Positions 31,401 to 41,100 of a DNA stretch of 64,000 nt are shown here, piece after piece (within the stretch, counting starts at the first letter, position 1; every line of letters starts with the position of its first letter). The stretch comes from Asterias amurensis (lineage: Eukaryota; Echinodermata; Asteroidea; Forcipulatida; Asteriidae), in NCBI RefSeq assembly GCF_032118995.1, contig NC_092669.1, positions 10,464,335 to 10,528,334 on the forward strand. Reading direction: 5' to 3'. The notes under the pieces are model-generated. The model made no database searches. It saw only the letters and a program-made list of their open reading frames with translations, and was not told the DNA's origin. Position numbers and translations under genes: made by a program.

Positions 31401-34400
31401 CCGTTTTTTCTATGACGTGTATGAGCTCCTGTATCCGTTGCTAACGTGTGTGCAAAAAACGATAGTCGCGGATACGCATCACGTGAACACTCAAAGTGTC
31501 AACGTTTCGGTATCCGTAGACTTGCGAAACCTCTCTATCAACTGTTTAGACTAACACTACTCTTGACCCCCAAATCTCCATTCAGGTGTCGTGGCCGAGC
31601 GATAAGAGCACTAAACGGATAAGACCACCAAACTTAAGCTCTTGGTGTTTCTGTTCAGCAGAGTGTGGGTCGAGTCCCAGTCATGACACTTGTGTCCCTG
31701 AGCAAGACACACATAATTGCTTCTCTCCACCCAGGGGTAAATAGGTACCTGTGAGGGCAGAGATGGCTCTTGTGATTGATTTATCTTAGTAGCGCATATT
31801 TGTTGTAGAGGCTGTATACTCCCCAGGGAGCTGAGGTGGTTTGAAGAATGAATTAATAATGGCCCAATGACCAGGGGTAATAATGATGAAAGTGCTTTGA
31901 GAAGCCCTCGTGTGTTAAGCGCGATATAAAAAACGATTATTAGCTTATCCAACAAAACTAACCTTAGACTCAGTTAACCTCTTGGCTATGACTTTCCTGA
32001 TGCTAGACAGGTCGATGTCTGTGTAAGTTTCCTGCAATGATTATTAAACAACAATAATATCAATAATACACAGTCGAAACTACTGAACAAAAACTGGCGC
32101 CCAAAAGGACAAACAACTGGCCCCCAAAAACGATTGTCGTTAGTTTTCGGTTCTCGTTTGAAAGGGGCTGTGGACAACAATTGTATGAGTTATTAAAGAC
32201 TCAAAAAGATTAAACACATATGAAATGTTAAGTTGATACCACTTTGAACTGAAGAAACATCTGAAAATCCTTTTTGCCGCAACCCCATTTCCCCTTGTTT
32301 CATCCCCTTGCCGCTTAAGCACAAAAAGTAGCTAAGCATAACAAAATTTCGCTAACTAGAATAAGGTTTCCAGCCAAATTACTTTGTCAAACGTCAGTTT
32401 ATGACTGGTATCCTGCTCATTTCTGCTTAGCAGAAAACTGTTAAGCGATATTTCCTGCTTACGCACCTGTTGTTGGTAATTGGTGGGTAATGGCATAACC
32501 TTTGGCTTCGAGACGGGTACTGGTTCTGGTACTGGGGTTGGCTTGATTGTGTCTATAGAGGGCGCTGTCTTTGCCCCTCCCTCCTGGATGAACTTCAATA
32601 CATCACTGTATATTAAAAGGCAAAAAGTAGCACATTAATAAACTGTCTTAAAAACAAACATGTTGATGTATTTTTAGCTTAGTAGCGGATATTTGTTGCA
32701 CAGGCTGTATACTCCCCAGGGAGCTGAGATGGTTCAGAGAATGAATTAAATGGTTCAGTGACCAGTTATAAACCCTTTAAAGTTTAGACATGGGTTACCA
32801 TGACCCCATGTTGACCTTTGTTTTTGGTCTAAAATTTCCTGTCGATTCAGAATCAAAATATATATATTGTATATTTATTGACCAAACCAACAGCGGACGA
32901 GCCGCCAATTACAGGAAAGGATAAAAAACAATTAGAAATACTCATAAAGCCTATATAAAAAAAAATCTGATATATGTACAAAGTTACCAATTACAATAGA
33001 AACATCTTAGGAAAGAAAATTATAGCATACATTGAAGATTAAATAAAATAAAATAGGGAACAGAAACAGGCCACCATGAACGACTGTTAAAATGTATTTA
33101 AAATAAATTTTAAAAGCAAAAGCCTACAATAAATTATAAAATAGAACAAACGATAAAAGACCAGGGAAATAAATTTAAAATCAAATAAAATATAAACAAA
33201 AATATAAACAAATCGATGTAAACAATACCGAATAAAATAAAACAAAACACTGTAAATACATGTATACATTTTATACAAAATGAAGACCACGTTTAGGTTT
33301 TTAGGCTCACTTACGTGAAAAAAAAGGGTTTGTCAAAGATCAAGGGTTTTATCAAAGCAAAACAACACGGGAAAAAACACTAATTGTCTAGTTTTTATTA
33401 TTCTTATTACTTTACTCGTACCCTTTGAGTAGTCTTCCATGAGGTCCAGAGGTCGGTATGTCAGCGGCAGAAAGATGATGAGTGTCTAAGAGTTGCCTCA
33501 CTGCAGGTGACAAGACACCTCTGTCAATAACAGAAAACAAAGTACAGTATTGGTCAGTTCTCTCTTGGTTGGAATCTAAAGTCTAAGTTGTGAAACCTGT
33601 GTCCATAAGCAAGACACTTAAAGGCAGTGGACACTATTGGTAATTGTCAAAGACTAGCCTTCACAGTTGGTGTATCTCGACATATGCATAAAATAACTAA
33701 CCTGTGAAAATTTGAGCTCAATCGTGCCGAAGTTGCGAGATAGTAATGAAAGAAAAAACACCCTTGTCACACAAAGTTGTGTGCGTTTATATGGTTGATT
33801 TCAAGACCTCAAGTTCTAAATCTGAGGTCTCGAAATCGAATTAGTGGAAAATTACTTCTTTCTCGAAAACTATGGCACTTCAGAGGGAGCCGTTTCTCAC
33901 AATGTTTTATACCATCAACCTCTACCCATTACTTGTCACCAAGAACGGTTTTCCGCTAATAATTATTTTGAGTAATCACCAATAGTGTCCACTGCCTTCA
34001 ACCATGATGCTTAGTCCTTCCGATGGGACATAAAGCCGTTGGTCCCATGTGTTGTTTACTGCACCTAAAAGAACCCAGTGCACTTATCGAAAAGAGAAGG
34101 GGGTTTGCCCCGGTGTACTTTGTCTGATTGGCTGCAGCTGCACCACAGCACCTTGTAGACCATAGTCCCTTGCTGCAACTGGTTAATTAATTTGTATTTA
34201 GTCGGACTGTAGTTTTCATTGACTTTATAAGGGCATTAGCATTTTTTTATATATAATAAATTAGATAAATTTTGAATATGCAGACATCATTTCTCTTTAA
34301 AAAAATTCACTTTTCATGTCTCCCTGTATCATTCTAGAGCAAGTTCGAGGGCGCCCATTTTAGTCGACTTCTGACAAGCAATGTACAAGCGCAGTGCAAA

Positions 34401-37400
34401 CTCAGACGAACGACTCGTTTGGAAGCCGAGTCATGGGTACTGTAAAGTCAAGTGATTACACCTACCCATCCTTTCCAACTGAATGTCTCATGCTTGAAAA
34501 TTGAGTTGTTTCTGACACTCCCTCTATCGGCCCATCAGCAACCGTTTCTGCCTGCTTCGGTGTTTCAGTCTCCCCTGGCATTTCAACAGCTGTGTGGTCT
34601 TCCCCCTCTGCAACTAGAAGAGCTATCATTGAGCTGATTTTAACACCTGAAGTGCCCTCCGGTACCTGTATAAAATAAGTATTGGATGATTTTTTTTTTC
34701 AAAACTTGCATTTTATTTTAGTAAACATAAATTATTTACGAAGGTATGGTGTCTTGCCTTGCCTTCCACCTCTGAGATGGGCACTATGTGGATTGGGGTT
34801 TTCAGTCACTACTTGACTTTGTGGGTTTTCCCTGGAGCAATTCTCTGGGGTTTTCCTCCCACTTCTAAAACTGAAATTTCTTCATTGTCTTCTCACTCAC
34901 CTTGTCTAGATGCTGAAAAGGCTTTGACAAGTATTATCATAGAATAAGATGTAGATGTAGATGTAGAAGAAAAAAAACTCTAGATTTTCCGGCGATATCT
35001 TAAAAAAACATGACCAACTTTTGAAATGAAATTTTCACTAACTAGTTTAAATACATGTATACATCTTCATTTATATAGGATTAAAGCCATTATACACTTT
35101 CGGTACAGAAAAAAAAAAAAAATCACAGATTTACAAATAATTAACACGGTTTACAGAAGGTAATGGTGAAAGACTTCTCTTGAAATATTGTTCCATGAAA
35201 TGCTTTACTTATTAAGAAAACATTAAAACAATATAAATTCTCGTTAGCGAGAATTACTGAGTTATTTTAAACACATGTCATGACACGACGAGACGCGCGG
35301 AAACAAGAATGGGTTTTCCCGTTATTTTCTCCCGACTCCGATGACCGATTGAGCCTAAATTTTCACAGGTTTGTTATTTGATATATAAGTAGTTGTGATA
35401 CACGAAGTGTGGGCCTTGGACAATACTGTTTACCGAAAGTGTCCCATGGCTTTAAACCAATCAAACGGTTCCATAACCTAAGATTATACTTTGCCTTCTG
35501 GTGATAAACGTCTTCTGTCTTTTGCTACTGGTTAAAAATCTCTCATACAGATCCTTTTCTATAGCTGGTAACAACCTGTGGAACTTTATCCCCATCAATG
35601 CTCCTTCTATCGTCATTTTTAGGAAACACCTTTAAAGACACTGGACACTATTGGTAATTGTCAAAGACCAGACTTCTCACTAACTGTATCTCAACATATG
35701 CATAATATAACAAACCTGTGAAAATTTGAGCTCAATTGGTCGTCGAAGTTGCGTGATAATAACGAAAGAAAAAGCACCCCTGTCACACGAAGATGGGTGC
35801 GTTCAGATGCTTGATTTCGAGACCTCAAATTCTAAATTTGAGGTCTCAAAATCAAATTCGTGGAAAATTACGTCTTTCTCGAAAACTACTCCACTTCAGA
35901 GGGAGCCGTTTCTCACAATTTTGTATACCATCAACCTCTCCCCATCACTCATCACCAAGTAAGGTTTTATGGTAATAATTATTTTGAGTAATTACCAATA
36001 GTGTCCACTGCCTTTAAACATTTTTGTTCTCCGACCCTCATCTTTGTATTTTGTTTTTCATCTTATTCAGGTCAGTGCCTAGTTTTTGTTATAAACACGC
36101 TTTATAATGATACCTATTATTATTCTTTTCAGTATTATTCAAACTGGAAAACAAGAGATAGCATTACCAGTATCTTAGCAAGAACTCCATCATCGTCAGC
36201 ATCCAATGTGAGTGTAGCTTTATCTGTCTCGATCTCACACAACGCGTCACCAGCAGCAATTGCATCACCTATAGAGAAGAGCACACAAACCAATGTAGTG
36301 GGGAAAAAAGATCAATATTTATTGTAAACACACCACGGGTTTAATAAATGTCAATTTTTGTTTGGTTTTCTGCTGACTGTAGTGTATTTCTATGAGAGAC
36401 ATGATTTTACTTGCTGCACGGTGCAGTTGCCCAGATGCAGTGAAGACATGCCCTATGCTCTGTGGTTAGACTTGCTTATTAAATGTAGTATAAAACAAAC
36501 TTGTGATTTTTAAGCGATCTGAAAGGTTTGGCAGGATTCCCTTCGTGACGTTGTCAATACTTTTTGAGCTATTTCAGAGAACAATTGTTATGGGACAGGG
36601 TTCTGCTAAAGGAATGACAAATATGTGTTCCCTCTATTGTCAAATTCACGCATGATTATATATTATGCAACGCATGTGACGTCAGGTAGGGAATCCGGCC
36701 ATATGCCAGCAAGTGACCTATTTATGTGGGCGTTCCTGAAGACTATTATCTTTAAAGAAAATAAATCATTTAAAAATACACTGGTCAACTATTTTTGTCA
36801 ATTGAATTATTGTATAAAGATTACAAGGTTTAACTTAAAAGCTTCATTACTTTGTATAACAGAAAACCTTTAAACAGGCCTAATTAAAATGAATGAGTCA
36901 ATTCCAGGGTTTATGATGAGCAAGCAAGGAATGTTGGTAAAATAATCTTTTATTTGTTGAAACTGTGGGAACAAAATGTTCCTTGAACCTTCAAATGTAT
37001 AACAAACTTTACCTTCTTGTTTGAGCCACTTGAGGATTGTTCCTTCCTCCATGGTAGGCGACAGTGCAGGCATCAACAGCTTCGTTCCTTCTACTCCTAA
37101 AAACAACATTAAAAAACAAATATTACATTTATAAATGAAGATTCGCTATAAATGAGGTTCGTTCTGCTATCGTCACCAGAAACCTTACTCTCAGAACTAC
37201 ATGAGGTTCGTTCCACTATCGTCTTTGTTGAGAGGATAGCGAATGTACCTCAGTCATAGTCCTAGGTAGGAGTACACAAACCCCATTTACAAACAAAATC
37301 TGAGCGACACACTGGAAAGGAATTTAGGTACAAATTTCTGTATTACGTATGCCACCACCATTTACGTTAGTTATGAAATAATTACCTCATTCAATAATAA

Positions 37401-37926
37401 ATGCTGTATTAATTTATTATTAATGTTACTTTTAATTATTTTAATATAACTTTTTTTTGTAAATAAATGAGTGCAAAAGTGGTGGCACTGGCAGGCAACG
37501 CAGATCTTTCTGAATTTAGAAAATTACACTGGAGCCATCCAATTGTCTTGCACTCTGCAGTAACTAAAATTGTCTCGGAAGCCAAATTTCTAATAATCAT
37601 TCAATGAACAAGCCTGGCATCATCATACTCTCATCGAGTCCAGCCAGTAAAGAGTGAAAGTAAAAGTGTGTTGATGAATGATGATGCGGATTGTGATTGT
37701 CGCGGTAGTTTTTATTATTTTAGTCCGGAAATTGGGCTAACGTACACAGAAATTGCAGCCAAAGCCACATTAACAAAAGTAAGCTGACCGTACCTGCCAA
37801 GCAACTGCTTCTTGAAATCCCCCTTTTGATGCACCATCTTTGCATTGGTTTGTTGAACTGCAATGATGACAACATTGACTTTAAAGCCCAGCTACGGGAA
37901 CCGGCAAGTCTGATGGAGGCCGCCAT
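28229..37926 (-). CDS. PDHX: Pyruvate dehydrogenase complex component X (E3-binding protein)
   Basis: Mitochondrial matrix protein that docks dihydrolipoamide dehydrogenase (E3) onto the pyruvate dehydrogenase E2 core. Exons in coding order: 37926-37794, 37096-37013, 36268-36168, 34665-34466, 33520-33422, 32605-32467, 32031-31963, 30992-30855, 30512-30354, 28924-28860, 28469-28229. They total 1428 nt (475 aa), close to human PDHX (about 501), with every phase consistent. Domains: Arg-rich mitochondrial presequence (about 1-45); lipoyl domain (about 46-125) with [13 protein letters not shown] and the lipoyl Lys89 in ETDKA; peripheral subunit-binding domain (about 173-214; [19 protein letters not shown]); Pro-rich linker; catalytic-type domain (253-475). 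The E2 active-site motif DHRxxDG is replaced by DGRVVND at about 446-452, with no histidine, which marks PDHX rather than DLAT. The start is the second in-frame Met, inside AAGATGGCGGCC, because it has the stronger context and matches the human MAAS start. Confidence 0.95.
28535..28812. mobile_element. Composite TTAA element fragments in PDHX last intron
   Basis: A right-half fragment (28545-28715) is followed directly by another right end (acaattaccgaaggtgtcca). Only about 48 bp from PDHX exon 28860-28924. Confidence 0.75.
29060..29335. repeat. Dispersed repeat K, copy 1
   Basis: cgggagacttctcagttctg through ctgacgatcctataagctaa, with internal inverted 'ctataagctaaagtagtag'. Second copy at 30610-30825; both are in PDHX introns. 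Confidence 0.85.
29926..30207 (-). mobile_element. tRNA-derived SINE (family S1)
   Basis: Same structure as 10222-10523; A-box region tgagcggataagagcacc and 'ctgatcagcagagtgtgggt' on the minus strand. In a PDHX intron. Confidence 0.82.
30610..30825. repeat. Dispersed repeat K, copy 2
   Basis: Nearly identical to 29060-29290 for about 200 bp, and breaks off 30 bp before PDHX exon 30855-30992. Confidence 0.85.
31077..31537. mobile_element. Inverted-repeat element with 'ggtatccgta' interior
   Basis: Ends agagaggtttcacaagcctg and gacttgcgaaacctctct; interior pairs ccgtatccgtacacgtcagc with the cgcggatacgcatcacgtg segment. In a PDHX intron. Confidence 0.82.
31588..31945 (+). mobile_element. tRNA-derived SINE (family S4)
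   Basis: Head gtcgtggccgagcgataaga, tttctgttcagcagagtgtg, gtcgagtcccagtcatgaca; body 'cacccaggggtaaataggta' and 'ctccccagggagctgaggtg'. Copies at 48255 and (tail only) 32680. Confidence 0.82.
32680..32785 (+). mobile_element. SINE tail fragment (family S4)
   Basis: tagcggatatttgttgcaca and ctccccagggagctgagatg match the body of the copy at 31588. Confidence 0.75.
32786..33370. other. AT-rich PDHX intron sequence without recognisable feature
   Basis: Minus-strand frames consist of Phe/Tyr-rich low-complexity text caused by AAT/AAA composition. Nothing supportable. Confidence 0.6.
33570..34170 (+). mobile_element. SINE (family S1) split by a TTAA element
   Basis: cctgtgtccataagcaagac + actta (to 33619) continues at 34001 with accatgatgcttagtccttc. 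Intact family members read gacacttaaccatgatgct here, so the element at 33620-34000 landed in a TTAA of the SINE. Confidence 0.88.
33620..34000. mobile_element. TTAA hairpin element (main family), full length, inside a SINE
   Basis: Ends AGGCAGTGGACACTATTGG and CACCAATAGTGTCCACTGCC. Left flank TTAA intact, right flank TCAA. The host SINE supplies the pre-insertion sequence. Confidence 0.92.
34741..34960 (+). mobile_element. SINE (family S3), head degraded
   Basis: ggtatggtgtcttgccttgc, ggattggggttttcagtcac and ttctctggggttttcctccc match 24442-24665. Confidence 0.72.
35091..35455. mobile_element. TTAA hairpin element, family C
   Basis: TTAA then AAGCCATTATACACTTTCGG; right end ccgaaagtgtcccatggctt then TTAA. 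Confidence 0.88.
35632..36017. mobile_element. TTAA hairpin element (main family), full length
   Basis: TTAA on both sides; ends agacactggacactattgg and ccaatagtgtccactgcct. Module gagacctcaaattctaaatt / tgaggtctcaaaatc. In a PDHX intron. Confidence 0.92.
36168..37096 (-). CDS. PDHX: PDHX lipoyl-domain exons
   Basis: Exons 37096-37013 and 36268-36168 encode the single lipoyl domain. They include the signature [20 protein letters not shown], then [17 protein letters not shown], where the Lys in the DKA turn is the lipoate attachment site. One lipoyl domain, as here, is the PDHX arrangement; animal DLAT normally has two. The junction G|GT after KQE(G) is in phase. The beta-strand repeat continues in the next exon with [16 protein letters not shown]. 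Confidence 0.93.
37345..37497. mobile_element. Hairpin element, 'accactttttca' family, diverged
   Basis: atgccaccaccatttacgtt and gcaaaagtggtggcactggc arms, AT-rich centre. In PDHX intron 1. Confidence 0.6.
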
Positions 37927-38121
37927 CTTGGAAACTTCGTCCACGCCTACATTAATCGATTACTCGAAAACCGAGAAATCGAATACGCATTCCGAACAAA
38001 AAGTTTATTCAGAACACATGTCACTTTGGCCACTGCATCTGTGTGCATGCGGGTCTGTTGTTGATGCTCTGTCTGTTTGATGGTTTGTTGAGACATTTTC
38101 GTCTGTTCTTCTCGCGTAACA
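37927..38121. promoter_or_regulatory. Candidate bidirectional promoter between PDHX and OB-fold gene
   Basis: Only about 195 bp separate the PDHX initiator ATG (minus strand, 37926) from the proposed first ATG of the OB-fold gene (plus strand, 38122). No TATA box is evident. The PDHX ATG sits within CCAAGATGGCGGCC, which matches the YY1 consensus that often overlaps start codons of housekeeping genes. Both 5' UTRs and both transcription starts would have to lie in this gap unless non-coding exons exist elsewhere. Activity is inferred from geometry alone. Confidence 0.5.
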
Positions 38122-41100
38122 ATGAAGGTATTGTGCCAGATATTGATAAGATAATCACTGTGCCCAGTTGTGGCTGGACCTTGGTTCATTGATTAAAGCC
38201 ATTATACACTTTCGGAAAATTAAAAGTTCACAGATTTACAAATAACTTACTTACAGTTATAACACTACACTGCCTACAGCCTACAGGGTTTACACTGTAG
38301 TGTAGTGTAATAAACAAACAGAAGGAAATGGTGAAAGACTTCTCTTGAGATATTATTATTCCATAAAATGTGTTACTTTTTGAGAAAACATTAAAACAAT
38401 TATCAATTCTCGATATAGTGTCCACTGCCTTTAATAAGCTAAAGTAGTAGTCCCATTCGATTTTCTTCCTTCACCCAGGTGTATTAGTTTTAAAGGTTGC
38501 TGAACAGTTGTTTTGTTTTGATTGCAGTTCTCTCATTTCAAGTTTAAAGTTGTGACGGAACCGCATCAGTGTGGTCGCGTCTTCAAAGCCAAAGCGCTTC
38601 GTGAATCACTGGAGATCATTGATCTCATTATAAAAACAAAAAACAAGGAGCATTTCACATCCAGGCTTCGGAGGGGAACTCACTACCTCTTAAGGTACCC
38701 CCAGGACGAACTACCTACCGCCGGCGCCAAGTTCATCATAGTGAAAGATGAGACCAGGGTAACCATATGAACACTTAAATCATCACACAAGCACATGTGA
38801 AATACGGAAAAATATGGCGCCTCTGCGTCCCATATCCAACGAGATCGAGGCTGAAGGCCGATTTGGATATTGGAGGTAGATGCGTCATATTTTTCCGTAT
38901 TCCACAGGCGCAAGTGTGATAACGAGTTTATCTTCCAGCCTCATTAAGTCAATAAGTTAAGGGGATTTTTTTGTTTTGGTTTTGCATGTCAAATTTACGA
39001 ATGTAATTTTTTGCACTGACCGTATGCGGAGCGTGACGCATTGGCACTCATTACGCATAGTTAGTGCAGTATAAAAGCTGTTAGTAGGTAATCGTCTGAT
39101 ATCACACTCCGGTTCCATGCGAACTAGAAGATAAACATACTTATCTACATCTGTACAAACTCTAGTTACAAGAATTGTAACGCTCCAGCGATGTAGCTTG
39201 TGTCTATGACCCTCGCCTGAGCGTTACAATTATCATAACTACCTACTTGCTTTCTGGTGGCATGTCGTGGCCTAGCGGTTAAGAACACCGGACTCAAGCT
39301 CTGGTGTTTTTGATCAGCAGAGAGTGGGTTTGAGTCTCAGTGGCGACAGCTGTGTCCTTAAGCAAGACACTTCACCATGATGCTTCGTCCTTTGGATGGG
39401 GTGTAAAGCCCTTTTTTCCTGTGTGTTGTGTGTCATACAAACATTGATTTAACATGATTATGAATTGCACAAATCAACAAATTGTGCAGAAAGTTTCCCT
39501 ATGGCGTCACCACTTTTTCATTTGATATGAAATAATATAGAATCTAATTTACCTCAATGAGATGCCTTTTTGTGTTTGTAAAAGTAAGTGAAAAAGTGGT
39601 GGCGCCATATGGAAAGTTATCTTCCAGTCTGCCCTAATCCACCAATCAGAAGCTCGAACTACTAGGGGGATAAAAACATATATGCTACGACCTCTGTTTT
39701 ATATCCTACTTCCTCCGTTTTTATTACACAGTGCATATTGTGAAATGTCATTTTGTCACGCTCCGTATACGGACAGTGAAAAAATCTTCTAAACTTTGTG
39801 CGCGTGAATGCTGTTTGTCGCAAAATAACATACTGAAATTTTAAACTTTGCGCGTTGCACGTGAGACTGAGTATTGTTGTCTAGTTACTGAAACACAATT
39901 GGATAATCACACAAGCGCTCGTGGAATACGAAAAAATATAGCGCGTCTGCGCCCCATATCCAACTCGGCCTTCGACCTCGTTGTATATGGGATGCAGACG
40001 CGCTGTATTTTTTTGTGTTTCACTCGCGCTTGTGTGATTATCCAATTGTGTTTCAGTAACTAGACAACAATACTTATTCTAGTCATTGTGAAATCAGTGG
40101 TTAGCTTGGTAGGATTTGAACCCTTAACCCTGCCGTCTAACCACTGGACCACGGTGACTATTCCTTATTTAATTTTTTTTTGTCAATGTTTTGTCACAGA
40201 TTTTTACAACTTATGCCTTTCACATACCGAAAGAAGTCGAAGCTGCTTATTATGAAGCGAAATTACTCACGGTTCCCGAGGCTGAGCGTGCGGAGAAAAA
40301 CACAAGACTATCTCTCAGGGGTGTCATAAAAAATGTGAGTAATTTTTAGTGAGGTTTGAAGCTTTGCATGGTGTGAATAAAAAGTATTAAAGGCAGTGGA
40401 CACTATTGTTAATTACTCAAAATAATTATTAGCATAAAACCTCACTTGGTAACGAGTAATGGGGAGAGGTTGATAGTATAAAACATTGTGAGAAACGGCT
40501 CCCTCTGAAGTATGTAATGTAGTTTTCGAGAAAGCAGTAATTGTCCACGAAGTTGATTTTGAGACCTCCGATTTTGAGGTCTCGAAATAAAGCATCTGAA
40601 AGCACTCAACTTCGTGTGACATTTGGGTGTTTTTTCTTTCATTATTATCTCTCAACTTTGACAACCAACTGAGCTCAAATTTCCACAGGTTTGTTACTCT
40701 TATGCATATGTTGAGATACATCAAGTGAGAAGACTGGTCTTTGACAAATACCAATAGTGTCCAGTGTCTTTAGCATTTTCTTAGGGGTCTTTGTGCTTTT
40801 TTGGGTGGTGTTTGGGAAGGCTCTCTGCTATCATTGTCCTCGGGGCCCAGTGGGTTGGCATGAATCTGTGAGGGTGCACTCTGTGCCAATTTTAATTTTT
40901 TCTGCGGGTTTTTAGTCCATTCTATGTTTTTTTATTTTCTATTGTTGTCCCTTCCTCTTATCGCTGCGGTGTTTTGTTGTGGGTGTAGTTTTTTGTTTTC
41001 AATAGTCTGGTTTTGCTTGTGTTTTAATGATTTCTATTGTGTGATTCTAAAATGTTTCAGTGCAATCACCTTTTTATATTGTATAGTTATATTTTTATCG

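Larger units (their letters stand above)
39008..39786. mobile_element. Larger inverted-repeat element with nested insertions
   Basis: Ends ttttttgcactgaccgtatg (39008) and catacggag-type complement at 39755-39786 (cacgctccgtatacggacag). Inside are a family S1 SINE head (39261-39430) and an 'accactttttca' hairpin (39487-39622). Confidence 0.7.

Noticed and set aside
28229..37926. DLAT (catalytic E2) instead of PDHX
   Set aside because: Single lipoyl domain and no active-site histidine (DGRVVND).
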